Assembly: GCF_003415675.1 (NCBI RefSeq)
Contig: NZ_QFZK01000017.1
Coordinates: forward strand, 1-64,000
Source: Rhodoferax lacus
GTDB taxonomy: Bacteria; Pseudomonadota; Gammaproteobacteria; Burkholderiales; Burkholderiaceae_C
DNA length: 64,000 nt
Direction: 5' to 3'
In this document: positions 52,557 through 61,060 of the stretch, in pieces
Position numbering within the stretch: position 1 is the stretch's first letter
Layout of the letters: the number at the start of each line of letters is the position of its first letter
Notes under the pieces: generated by a model
The model's database searches: none
What the model saw: the letters and a program-made list of their open reading frames with translations, nothing else
Told to the model about the DNA's origin: nothing
Position numbers and translations under genes: made by a program

Positions 52557-53534
52557 ATGAAACCATCAAACAGCGCGGCACCAGGCTTCAATCTGCGCAC
52601 CTTCGACCTCAACCTGCTCAAGGTGTTTGATGTGGTCATGACGGAGCGCAGCCTGACCAAGGCAGCCAAGCATCTGTCCCTGACCCAACCTGCCGTCAGC
52701 AATGCGCTGCGCCGCCTGCGCGAATCCTTGGGGGACGAGTTGCTGGTGCGCAAGGGCCGCGCACTGCAGCCCAGCGCCCGGGCACTGGTGTTGTGGCCCA
52801 GCGTTCAGGAAGCGCTGCGCAGCCTGCAGGCGTCCCTGGCACCCAGCCTGTTTGACCCGGCCACGGCAGATACGGCGTTTGTTCTTGCCATGGCGGATGC
52901 GACAGCGGCCGAACTGATGCCCGGCCTGGTAGCGGTGCTCGGTGACGAGGCCCCCGGTGTGAGCCTGCGGGTGCTGCCGCTCACCACGCGCGACCCGCGC
53001 AAATTGCTGGACGATGGCCAGGCAGACCTGGCTATTGGCCACTTTCCAGCCGCATTGGCCGATCTGACCGCACGGGCCCAGCTTGGTGAGACCGTTTCCT
53101 TCATGCACCACCGTCTGTTCCAGGGAGAATACGTCTGCGTCATGCGCCAAGGACACCCGTTTGCCAAAGGGCCTCTGACCTTGCACCGCTTCTGCAATGC
53201 CCGCCACATGCTTGTCAGCTTCTCCGGGCGCGCCTTCGGTTTCGTGGATGAAGCCCTGGCCCTGAAGGGCCGCACGCGCCGGGTGGTGCTGACAGTGAAC
53301 CAGTTCTTTACAGCCGGTAAAGTGGTCGCCAATTCAGACCTTCTCACTGTGCTTCCTCGCCACTTCATCAATGTGACGGGTTTTGCCGACCAATTGGTGC
53401 AGCGCGAACTGCCATTTGACGTACCCACGGTTCAGGTGGATGCCCTGTGGCACCATCGACAGGATGCATCCAGCGCCCACGCCTGGCTGCGTGCCAAGGT
53501 GCTGGCCTTGGCAGACAAAGCCTTCCCCGCATGA
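52557..53534 (+). CDS. LysR-family transcriptional regulator (NodD/NahR-like)
   Basis: A 325-residue regulator. The winged-helix N-terminus reads FDLNLLKVFDVVMTERSLTK, then AAKHLSLTQPAVSNALRRLR. The effector domain belongs to the NodD/NahR/DntR-like group, with RLFQGEYVCVMRQGHP and a C-terminal VTGFADQLVQRELPFDVP. Effectors of this group are often aromatic compounds; the true one is unknown. It is divergent from a small membrane protein gene and overlaps the metallophosphoesterase gene (ATGA), so the latter may be co-expressed. Confidence 0.88.
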   Translation: MKPSNSAAPGFNLRTFDLNLLKVFDVVMTERSLTKAAKHLSLTQPAVSNALRRLRESLGDELLVRKGRALQPSARALVLWPSVQEALRSLQASLAPSLFDPATADTAFVLAMADATAAELMPGLVAVLGDEAPGVSLRVLPLTTRDPRKLLDDGQADLAIGHFPAALADLTARAQLGETVSFMHHRLFQGEYVCVMRQGHPFAKGPLTLHRFCNARHMLVSFSGRAFGFVDEALALKGRTRRVVLTVNQFFTAGKVVANSDLLTVLPRHFINVTGFADQLVQRELPFDVPTVQVDALWHHRQDASSAHAWLRAKVLALADKAFPA

Positions 53535-54322
53535 AAATTCAACTCCTGAGCGACCTGCACCTGGAAACCCACCCGCACTGGAAAGCAACACCAGCGCCCG
53601 GAGCGGACCTGCTGGTACTGGCGGGTGACATTGGCTCCTACCAAAACGGGCATCAGATGGCAGACCAAGACTTTGGCCTGCGCCAGTTCTCGCCCCTGGA
53701 AGGTTGGCCTACACCCGTGGTCTTTGTGCCGGGCAACCATGAATACGACACCTTTGACTTTGACCTGGCCCACGTGCGCTTGCGCGAAACCTGTGAACGC
53801 TTGGGATTGATCTGGCTTGAACGCGAAACCTGGATTGCGCCATGGACGGACCGCGATGGCCAGGCCGTGCGCCTGGTGGGAACAACCCTGTGGACCGACT
53901 TTGAGGCGCTGGGTGCACCCGAGAAGGCCTACCGTGCGGCCAACTATTACCTGAAGAAAACCGGCACCACCCGGCGCGGTGAGCCCTTTCTGGCGGAGCA
54001 GCTCAGGGAGCAGGCGCTGCTATGTCAAGCCTGGCTCAAGCCGGAGTTGGAGAAGGCCTTTGACGGCACGACCTTGGTCATCACCCACTTTGCACCCAGC
54101 CTGCTCAGTGCGGACCCGCGCTATGGCATGACGCCCGGAACGGCGGGTTTTTGCAATCCGCTGGATGCCCTGCTGCCCCACGCCAAGCTCTGGCTGCACG
54201 GGCATTTGCATGCGCCGTCGGACTATGTGGCGGCCGGTTGCCGGGTGGTAGCCAACCCGTTGGGCTATGCACGCAAGAACGAGCAACTGTGCTTCCGGGC
54301 GGCGCACTGCATCGAGCTTTAA
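53531..54322 (+). CDS. calcineurin-like metallophosphoesterase
   Basis: A 263-residue cytoplasmic phosphoesterase. Metal-binding motifs appear in order: LLSDLHLE (DXH), VLAGDIG (GD), FVPGNHEYD (GNHE), VITHFAPS (H) and WLHGHLHAP (GHXH). All catalytic residues seem present. The substrate could be a nucleotide, phospholipid headgroup or phosphoprotein; it cannot be told. The ATG at 53531 overlaps the LysR stop. Confidence 0.88.
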   Translation: MKIQLLSDLHLETHPHWKATPAPGADLLVLAGDIGSYQNGHQMADQDFGLRQFSPLEGWPTPVVFVPGNHEYDTFDFDLAHVRLRETCERLGLIWLERETWIAPWTDRDGQAVRLVGTTLWTDFEALGAPEKAYRAANYYLKKTGTTRRGEPFLAEQLREQALLCQAWLKPELEKAFDGTTLVITHFAPSLLSADPRYGMTPGTAGFCNPLDALLPHAKLWLHGHLHAPSDYVAAGCRVVANPLGYARKNEQLCFRAAHCIEL

Positions 54323-54331
54323 TGCCCCAGC

Positions 54332-54955
54332 TCAGGCCGGGCGCGCATTCAAGCCGTCAAAGCAGGTGGCCATCACCAACTCAATGATTTGCGCGTCGCT
54401 GTGCTGACCGCCCATTTTCAGGAACTCCAGCACCGGGTCGCAGGCCCGCGCATACACGGTGTACAAAATGGCAATGGCCGGGATGCGTGCATTGAGGGTG
54501 CCCTGGGCTTGGGCCGCCTCAATCCAGCCGCCCAGCACATCGCTGACCTCCATCAGGCCATCCATGTAGTCGCGGTTACCCATCAACACGGAGCGCAGTT
54601 TGGAGTTCTGGCTGGGCAGGGACGGCATTTCACCGGCCAGCTTGACCTGCATGGTCCAGCGAACCACGGCGCGCAGATTGTCCAGCGGGGCGGCGTCGGC
54701 CGGCAGGGTGGCAATAAAGTCCTGGGCCCGTCGCATCACGCTGACCATGGCGGCAGCGGCCAGGTCTTCCTTGCTGGGAAAGTGCTTGTACAGACTGGCC
54801 TTGGCAATCCCCACGGCGGCGGCCACCTCGTCCACCGTCATGGCCTCAAAGCCTTTCTCGGCCAGGAGCAGGTTGACGACACGGATGATGGCTTCCTCGC
54901 GTGCCTGCAGCATCTGCTCTTTGAAGGAAACTTTGACGACGGTACTGGAGTTCAT
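54332..54955 (-). CDS. TetR-family transcriptional regulator
   Basis: A 207-residue repressor-type protein. The helix-turn-helix is VDEVAAAVGIAKASLYKHFPSK near residues 40-60. The C-terminal ligand domain has a typical helical make-up with a TetR_C segment (VRWTMQVKLAGEMPSLPSQN). Regulators with this KASLYKHF signature often control efflux or fatty acid genes. No obvious target is adjacent: it converges on the phosphoesterase and is tandem with the ArgP-like gene. Confidence 0.85.
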   Translation of the reverse strand: MNSSTVVKVSFKEQMLQAREEAIIRVVNLLLAEKGFEAMTVDEVAAAVGIAKASLYKHFPSKEDLAAAAMVSVMRRAQDFIATLPADAAPLDNLRAVVRWTMQVKLAGEMPSLPSQNSKLRSVLMGNRDYMDGLMEVSDVLGGWIEAAQAQGTLNARIPAIAILYTVYARACDPVLEFLKMGGQHSDAQIIELVMATCFDGLNARPA

Positions 54956-54977
54956 GGCTGCAGTTTAGCCGTTGACG

Positions 54978-55931
54978 TCATTTTCTGGAGCGTGGGGTTA
55001 TTTTGTGACTGTCGGGTTTTTGGGTCTGGCGCAAGGCTTGTGTCGCGCCCTCGGCCAAGGCTTGGGTCAGGCGGTCGATCACGTCGGAATCCAGGTTCCA
55101 GCAATGCCAGTACAGGCTCACCGGCAGGCTGGTCTGTGGCGCCAGGTTGACGAGTTCCCCGCTGTCAATCTGGCTTTGCACCAGCAACTGCGGCAGTACG
55201 CTGGCACCCCATCCGGCCTGCACCGCGTGCACCTGCCCTTCGGAACTGGGCACAAAGCGCTGGCTCAAGGACACGCGGCGCAGCCCCAGCGCGCGACCCA
55301 CAAAATCGCTCTGCAAATCGTCCTTGCGGTTGAAGGCAACGAACGGGATCTGACGGAAGTTGTGGGACGTCAGCCCCTTGGGACACTGCGCAGCGGCAAA
55401 GGCTTTGGACGCCACTGCCACGTAGTGCATGTCCCCCAGTGGCAGCACCTTGCAGCCACGCAGCGCCAGCCTGAGGGTGGTGACACAACCCAGCACCTGG
55501 CCCTCGCGCAACCAGTCGTGGGTGAAGTCCTGGTCGTCAGTGATGATTTCCAGAGGCAATCCGGCCGCCACCAGCGGACTGAGCGCGGGCAGAGCCCAGG
55601 TGGCAATGCTGTCGGCGTTGATGGCAATCGAGATGCGGTCTTCCTCGCGCTGGGCACTGGCGCCGGGCGTGAGATCCTGCAGGTCGTTTTCCAGGTCCGA
55701 GCGCAGCAGGCGCAGTTGCACCGCGTGCTTGATCAGCAAGCGCCCGGCGGTAGTGGGGCGGATCGGGCGACTGCGCACCAGAAGGACGGTTCCCACCTGG
55801 GCTTCCAGCGAGCGCAGGCGCTGCGACACCGCCGACTGGGTCACAGACAGGCGAACGGCGGCGCGCTCAAAGCCGCCCTCCTCCACGATGGCAGCCAGAC
55901 ATTCCAGGGCATCGGCATCAAAGGTACGCAT
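54978..55931 (-). CDS. LysR-family regulator, ArgP/LysG-like
   Basis: A 317-residue regulator. The N-terminus (DADALECLAAIVEEGGFERAA, then VTQSAVSQRLRSLEAQ) and effector domain (SIAINADSIATWALPAL, LGCVTTLRLALRGCKVLPLG) match the ArgP/IciA/LysG branch. That branch senses basic amino acids and controls export or catabolism genes. It is divergent from dadA with 87 bases between, so control of D-amino-acid oxidation is plausible. The ATG at 55931 was chosen; longer frames upstream run antisense through dadA. Confidence 0.88.
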   Translation of the reverse strand: MRTFDADALECLAAIVEEGGFERAAVRLSVTQSAVSQRLRSLEAQVGTVLLVRSRPIRPTTAGRLLIKHAVQLRLLRSDLENDLQDLTPGASAQREEDRISIAINADSIATWALPALSPLVAAGLPLEIITDDQDFTHDWLREGQVLGCVTTLRLALRGCKVLPLGDMHYVAVASKAFAAAQCPKGLTSHNFRQIPFVAFNRKDDLQSDFVGRALGLRRVSLSQRFVPSSEGQVHAVQAGWGASVLPQLLVQSQIDSGELVNLAPQTSLPVSLYWHCWNLDSDVIDRLTQALAEGATQALRQTQKPDSHKITPRSRK

Positions 55932-56018
55932 AGCCTCTATTATTAACGCGGCTAATGGTTTTGCTTTTCTCTCAGGTTTTGCTTTCTTGATTTGCGGCAA
56001 TTGGGCGACACTGCCCGC

Positions 56019-57320
56019 ATGAAAATTACTGTTTTGGGCGCGGGCATCATTGGCATCAGCACCGCGTGGCACCTGGTGGAACGCGGGCACGAGGTCACCG
56101 TGGTGGACCGGCAGGCCGACGCCGCACTGGAAGCCAGTTTTGCCAACGCGGCACAGATCTCGGTGAGCTATTGCGAGCCCTGGGCCAACAAGGACGCGCC
56201 CTGGAAAGCCCTGAAATGGATGTTCAGCAAGGAAGCCCCCCTGTTGTTCCGGCCGCAAATGCCACTGGGCCAAGGCTGGCACCAGTACCGATGGGGCCTG
56301 GAGTTTCTGGCCAACTGCAATGACACCGCCTTCGAGCGCAACGTGCAGCAGCTCGTGGCCCTGGGCTCCTACAGCCACCAGGCGCTCAAGGACGTGGTGG
56401 CCGCCACTGGCATTGAATACAACCGCCTGGAAAAAGGAATCGCCCACTTTTACCTGGACCAGAAGTCCTTTGACTCAGCCGCCGGGGCCGCCGCCCTGAT
56501 GGGCAAATACGGCGTCAAGCGCCGCGTGGTCAGCCGCGACGAGTTGCTCCTGATCGAGCCCGCCTTCCAGCAGTACCGCGACCATATCGTGGGTGGCACA
56601 TTCACCGCCAGCGACGAAAGCGGCGATGCGCGTGAATTCACCCAACAACTGGCCCGGCGCTGCGCCGAGCGCGGCGTTCAATTTCTGTGGGACCACGATG
56701 TGCTGGCGCTCAACGCCCAAGGCCGCTCCCTGGACTCGGTCAGTGTGCGCGATCGTGCAAGCGGCAAGGTCTCGGCCCTGCGCAGCGACCACTTCGTGCT
56801 GTCCATGGGTTCATACACGGCTCCACTGCTGCGCACCGTGGGCGTGAACCTGCCGATCTACCCGGGCAAGGGTTACAGCGCCACCTTCAAGATTCTCAAG
56901 CCCGAGTTGGCGCCCCAGGTCAGCTTTATTGACGACTCGGTGAAGTGCGCCATGAGCCGCTTGGGCGACACCCTGCGCATTGCCGGCACCATCGAAGTGG
57001 GCGGCTATGACACCGGCCTGGACAGCGCCCTGTCGCGCGCACGCTGCCACATGCTGGCGCGCAGGGTGGAAACCGTTTTCCCCGGCGTCTGCGACACCCG
57101 CCTGGAAACCGAAGGCGGCAACCCGCAATTCTGGACGGGCCTGCGCCCTGCCACACCCACCAACATTCCCTACATCGGCAAAAGCCGGGTCAACAAGCTG
57201 TGGGTGAACGCCGGCCACGGCACCCTGGGTTGGACCCATGGCGCGGGCTCGGGCAAGGCAATCGCAGAATTGCTGAGCGGCAGCAAGCCGGATATGTCCT
57301 TCGGTTTTTACGGCTACTAA
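56019..57320 (+). CDS. dadA: D-amino acid dehydrogenase
   Basis: A 433-residue FAD protein that oxidises D-amino acids (mainly D-alanine) to 2-oxo acids and passes electrons to the respiratory chain. The FAD motif VLGAGIIGISTAWHL opens the protein. The DadA landmark SFANAAQISVSYCEPWA follows near residue 42, and the C-terminal FAD contact is VNAGHGTLGWTHGAGSG. The ATG at 56019 is preferred over one nine codons upstream. An ArgP-like regulator is divergent from it. Confidence 0.94.
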   Translation: MKITVLGAGIIGISTAWHLVERGHEVTVVDRQADAALEASFANAAQISVSYCEPWANKDAPWKALKWMFSKEAPLLFRPQMPLGQGWHQYRWGLEFLANCNDTAFERNVQQLVALGSYSHQALKDVVAATGIEYNRLEKGIAHFYLDQKSFDSAAGAAALMGKYGVKRRVVSRDELLLIEPAFQQYRDHIVGGTFTASDESGDAREFTQQLARRCAERGVQFLWDHDVLALNAQGRSLDSVSVRDRASGKVSALRSDHFVLSMGSYTAPLLRTVGVNLPIYPGKGYSATFKILKPELAPQVSFIDDSVKCAMSRLGDTLRIAGTIEVGGYDTGLDSALSRARCHMLARRVETVFPGVCDTRLETEGGNPQFWTGLRPATPTNIPYIGKSRVNKLWVNAGHGTLGWTHGAGSGKAIAELLSGSKPDMSFGFYGY

Positions 57321-57326
57321 AAGTAT

Positions 57327-58274
57327 TCAGCCTGAGGCGTGCGTGGCCGTGTCGGCATGCGCTTGGTCCAGGCAGGCCTGAAAGGCCCGTGTGGCCCGCG
57401 CGGGCTGCGGCGACCTGCGCACGATGCCAAAGAAGTCACAGGCATAGTGAAAGAGTTCCGGCCTGACCGCACGCATCTGCCCGGCTGACACAAAGCTTTG
57501 CGCATAGTGAATGGGTAAGAAACCCAGAAACTTGCCCGACAGTATCAGCGTGGCAATCGACTCCTGGTCGAAGCCAGTGGCACTGCGCGCCAGGCGCTGG
57601 GCCTGGCTGATCTCCATATTCGGTGAGTGGTAGCCCAAACCCGCAAATGCGTGGCTGCGCAGGCCATCCCAGTCCAGTTGGGACACATCACCCGCAAACA
57701 GGGCGTGGCCCGTTCCGCAGTACAACCGCATGGACTCGTCAAACAACCGCGTGTACTCCAGCAAGTCAGAGCTGCGGTGGCCGGGGATGACGCCGATCTG
57801 GAACTGCCCGTCCAGCACGCCGCGCTCAATGCCGTTGAGCGTGGCCACATGCAGGTTCAGGCTGACACCGGGCGCCTGCTCGGTAAACAGCGCGATGGCC
57901 CGGGCGATCCGGCACGCCGGGTTGCTGGCAGTTTTGTCGAACACTGCCACCTGCAGTTGCCCGCCCATGCGCTGGTGAATCTCATCTACGCCGCTGCGAA
58001 AAGCCTCGGTGGCCGACAGCAGATGCGCCGACTGGGCATAGATCTGCTCACCCTCAGGCGTCAGCGCAAAACCGGCCCGGCCGCGCCGGCACAGGGTCAG
58101 GCCCAAGCGGGTCTCCAGGTCCTTGATGTGGCGGCTCACTGTGGAAGTGCCGATATTGAGTTCCAGCTCGGCCGCCGCCATACCACCGCAATCCACCACG
58201 GTGCGAAACACCCGCAGCAGGCGCAAATCCATGTCGCTGATGGACCCCAAGGCGGCGCGGCTCTTTGGTTTCAT
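57327..58274 (-). CDS. LysR-family transcriptional regulator
   Basis: A 315-residue regulator. The winged helix spans DMDLRLLRVFRTVVDCGGMA and ELNIGTSTVSRHIKDLETRL. The effector domain contains HSPNMEISQAQRLA and GFLPIHYAQSFV. It is divergent from the omega-aminotransferase gene with 112 bases between, the classic layout for control of that gene. Its end is six bases from the dadA stop (convergent). The effector may be an amine or beta-amino acid, but this is a guess from context. Confidence 0.86.
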   Translation of the reverse strand: MKPKSRAALGSISDMDLRLLRVFRTVVDCGGMAAAELELNIGTSTVSRHIKDLETRLGLTLCRRGRAGFALTPEGEQIYAQSAHLLSATEAFRSGVDEIHQRMGGQLQVAVFDKTASNPACRIARAIALFTEQAPGVSLNLHVATLNGIERGVLDGQFQIGVIPGHRSSDLLEYTRLFDESMRLYCGTGHALFAGDVSQLDWDGLRSHAFAGLGYHSPNMEISQAQRLARSATGFDQESIATLILSGKFLGFLPIHYAQSFVSAGQMRAVRPELFHYACDFFGIVRRSPQPARATRAFQACLDQAHADTATHASG

Positions 58275-58386
58275 AAATTGCTAACTGAATAGTGATAACT
58301 CTCACTATATAGAAGTATGACGGCGGCGCAGAATCACGGTTTCGCCCCAGCCACACCAGCCAACCGCCACCCTCCAGGAGCGCGCC

Positions 58387-59766
58387 ATGAACCTCAACGA
58401 CAACAACCAGTCCACCGGCAATTCAGCCCCCGTCATCAGCACCAGCCCCTATCCCGCAGGCCCGGGTTTTCTGGAAGCGCATTGGATGCCCTACACCGGC
58501 AACCGTAACTTCAAGGCCAATCCGCACATGATGGTCAGTGCCAAGGGCGCGTACTACACCGACGCGAACGGCCGCAAGATTTTTGACGGCCTGTCCGGCC
58601 TGTGGACCTGTGGCCTGGGCCACTGCCGTCCCGAAATTGCCGAAGCCATTGGCCGCCAGGCAGCTACCATGGACTACTCGCCCGCCTTCCAGTACGGCCA
58701 CCCGCTGTCGTTCGCACTGGCAAACAAGATCACCGAACTCATGCCCAAGGGCCTGGACCATGTATTCTTCACCGGCTCTGGTTCGGAGTCGGCCGACACC
58801 TCGCTGAAAATGGCCCGCGCCTACTGGCGCGCCAAGGGCATGGGCACCAAGACGCGCCTGATTGGCCGCGAAAAGGGCTACCACGGCGTGAACTTCGGCG
58901 GCATCTCGGTGGGTGGCATTGGCGCCAACCGCAAGATGTTTGGCCAGGGCATTGAAGCCGACCACCTGCCCCACACCCAGCTTGCCAGCAACGCGTTCTC
59001 ACGCGGCCTGCCCCCGAACGGCGCCGAGTTGGCCGACGAATTGCTGCGCCTGATCACCCTGCACGACGCCAGCAACATTGCCGCCGTCATCGTGGAACCC
59101 ATGTCCGGTTCCGGCGGCGTGGTGGTGCCACCCGTGGGCTACCTCAAGCGCCTGCGCGAGATCTGCACGGCCAACAACATCCTGCTGATTTTTGATGAGG
59201 TCATCACCGGCTTTGGCCGCATGGGCGCCTACACCGGTGCGGCTGCCTTTGGCGTGACGCCCGACATCCTGAACGCCGCCAAGCAGATCACCAATGGCGC
59301 CCAGCCCCTGGGCGTGGTGGTGGCGGGCAAGGAAATTTACGACACCTTCATGGCCGCCGGTGGCCCCGACTACATGCTGGAATTTGCCCACGGCTACACC
59401 TACTCGGCCCATCCGGTGGCCTGCGCTGCCGGCATTGCCGCACTGGATGTGCTGGTCAAGGAAAACATGGTGGAACGCGCGGCCGCCCTGGCCCCCTACT
59501 TTGAGAACGCGGTGCACAGCCTCAAAGGTGCCAAGCACGTGACCGACATCCGCAACTGCGGCCTGGCCGCCGGCTTCACCATTGCCGCCGTGCCCGGTGA
59601 GCCCGCCAAGCGCCCCTTCCAGATTGCCGAGAAGTGCCTGGAAAAAGGCTTTTATGTGCGCTACGGCGGCGACACCATCCAGCTGGCACCGCCCTTCATT
59701 ACCGAGAAGGCAGAGATTGACAGCCTGATCAACGCGCTGGGAGAAGCCATCAACGCCACGGACTGA
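58387..59766 (+). CDS. class III omega-amino acid:pyruvate aminotransferase
   Basis: A 459-residue PLP enzyme that moves the amino group of beta-alanine or related omega-amino acids to pyruvate. It has HWMPYTGNRNFK near the start, FFTGSGSESADTSLKMARAY for cofactor phosphate, LLIFDEVITGFGRMG with the PLP-ring aspartate, and the Schiff-base lysine in AAKQITNGAQPLG. The C-terminal substrate segment includes VRYGGDTIQLAPPFI. It is transcribed divergently from a LysR gene. The exact donor is unknown; the assignment to beta-alanine:pyruvate transaminase type is by resemblance. Confidence 0.9.
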   Translation: MNLNDNNQSTGNSAPVISTSPYPAGPGFLEAHWMPYTGNRNFKANPHMMVSAKGAYYTDANGRKIFDGLSGLWTCGLGHCRPEIAEAIGRQAATMDYSPAFQYGHPLSFALANKITELMPKGLDHVFFTGSGSESADTSLKMARAYWRAKGMGTKTRLIGREKGYHGVNFGGISVGGIGANRKMFGQGIEADHLPHTQLASNAFSRGLPPNGAELADELLRLITLHDASNIAAVIVEPMSGSGGVVVPPVGYLKRLREICTANNILLIFDEVITGFGRMGAYTGAAAFGVTPDILNAAKQITNGAQPLGVVVAGKEIYDTFMAAGGPDYMLEFAHGYTYSAHPVACAAGIAALDVLVKENMVERAAALAPYFENAVHSLKGAKHVTDIRNCGLAAGFTIAAVPGEPAKRPFQIAEKCLEKGFYVRYGGDTIQLAPPFITEKAEIDSLINALGEAINATD

Positions 59767-59774
59767 CAGGTCTT

Positions 59775-59799
59775 GCGCGTTGCTTGATGGGCAGCGCGC
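59775..59799 (+). terminator. possible hairpin after the aminotransferase gene
   Basis: gcgcgttgc and gcagcgcgc form a nine-base stem (one G-T pair) with a seven-base loop, nine bases past the stop. There is no U tract straight after it; a run of T occurs about 35 bases downstream near 59835. Weak candidate. Confidence 0.4.
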
Positions 59800-59936
59800 C
59801 AGCAGCGGCCCATAAAGCAAAAGACGGACGCTTTTTTACACTTTATTCCACAGAATAAGGTCTAACCCGTATGACACTATTTGCAGCATTGCAGGTGTGA
59901 GCCTGCGTCGCGCAACAAGACATCGGAAAGCAGACC

Positions 59937-60581
59937 ATGAAAAAGCAACTCGCCCTTCTGGCCGCACTGGCCGCAATCAGCACGGGCCTGCACGCACAGG
60001 ACAGCTATGTCGGCGTAGGCCTTCCTGGCTTGCTTACCTTGGGCTATGCCTACCCCCTGACCAGCAGCGTTGGCCTGCGCGGTGAATACGCCGGTGGCCT
60101 GTCGGTCAACAAGGACGGCAACCAGGACGGCGTGAATGTCACCGGCACCTTCAAGGCCAGTCGCATGGGTGCCTTTGCCGACTGGTTCCCCATGGGCGGA
60201 GCCTTCCGTCTGGTGGGTGGCCTGACCTTCAATGACATCAAGGCTGACTTCAATGGTGTGGGAAGCGGCACGTCCACCATCAACGGCCAAACCGTCAACA
60301 TGAGCGGCGAAACCTATAACGTGAAGGTGAAGTTTCCTGACACCACGGCCTATCTGGGCGTTGGCTATGGCCACCAGAAAAGCGATGCCAAGGGGCTGGG
60401 CTTTTACGCCGATTTGGGTGTCATGGTTGGCAGCTTTACCGCCGACACCTCGACCAGCCTGGTCGCCAATGGCAAAGTTCTGCAATCCGACGTGGACGCG
60501 CAGAACCAGAAGATCCGTGACTCGCTGAGCAGCCTCTCGGTACTGCCCAGCGCCTCACTGGGCCTGCTTTACCGCTACTGA
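59937..60581 (+). CDS. small outer-membrane beta-barrel-like protein
   Basis: A 214-residue exported protein with a signal peptide ending HAQ. Alternating beta strands rich in Gly, Tyr, Phe and Val follow, with VGLPGLLTLGYAYPLTSSVG, GAFADWFPMGGAFRLVGGL and TAYLGVGYGH, and the protein ends LGLLYRY with a terminal aromatic. This fits an eight-stranded outer-membrane barrel of the OmpW/YiaT-like type. The function is unknown. It has its own promoter region of about 170 bases and is convergent with the next gene, overlapping its end by seven bases. Confidence 0.7.
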   Translation: MKKQLALLAALAAISTGLHAQDSYVGVGLPGLLTLGYAYPLTSSVGLRGEYAGGLSVNKDGNQDGVNVTGTFKASRMGAFADWFPMGGAFRLVGGLTFNDIKADFNGVGSGTSTINGQTVNMSGETYNVKVKFPDTTAYLGVGYGHQKSDAKGLGFYADLGVMVGSFTADTSTSLVANGKVLQSDVDAQNQKIRDSLSSLSVLPSASLGLLYRY

Positions 60582-60955
60582 CTTGGAAGCTCCTTCACCT
60601 CGGTCACAAAGTACTCGGTCTCACCAAAACAGCTGGTGGGAATGCCAATATGCTGCTGGTAGGTGAGCGCCACGCGCTTGCCCATGGTGGCATTGATGCG
60701 CTGGGCAACCGCCTCATCGCGAACCGAGAAAAGAAACTTCTCGGGCATGCTGCCAGGTAGCGCCACCAGTTGCAGTTCGCCTTCCCAGGTCTTGCAAACG
60801 AAGCCCTTGTGCGAGAGCTTTTGCATGAAGCCCGCACGCTCACCGGCCGAGTAGCTCCAGTTCAACGCAGCCAGCGTGTAGAGCGTGAAAAGCACTGCGG
60901 CCATCACCAGAAAACCCACAAAAGAACCCATAACGCGTCGCGCGGTAATCGCCAT
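60575..60955 (-). CDS. single-span inner-membrane protein, unknown function
   Basis: A 126-residue protein with one membrane helix near residues 9-29 (MGSFVGFLVMAAVLFTLYTL) and a periplasmic domain with two cysteines (GFVCKTWEGELQL, IPTSCFGETEYFV) and a basic middle. Similar short proteins are found in beta-proteobacteria but have no assigned role. The ATG at 60955 is chosen; an upstream extension of 56 codons lacks protein character and runs into the uup promoter. It is convergent with the small barrel gene. Confidence 0.65.
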   Translation of the reverse strand: MAITARRVMGSFVGFLVMAAVLFTLYTLAALNWSYSAGERAGFMQKLSHKGFVCKTWEGELQLVALPGSMPEKFLFSVRDEAVAQRINATMGKRVALTYQQHIGIPTSCFGETEYFVTEVKELPSQ

Positions 60956-61060
60956 ACCAGTACTCCTGAATTCAGCCCCGGGAACAAACGCCCGGGTTGT
61001 GGGGATTATGAACGTGCACCATGACAGGCCCGAAACCCGGGCAAGGGATAATCGCTGCCT

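Noticed and set aside
55932..56447. Long N-terminal extension of the ArgP-like regulator
   Set aside because: It runs antisense through dadA, which has strong FAD motifs on the other strand; the LysR domain starts at 55931.
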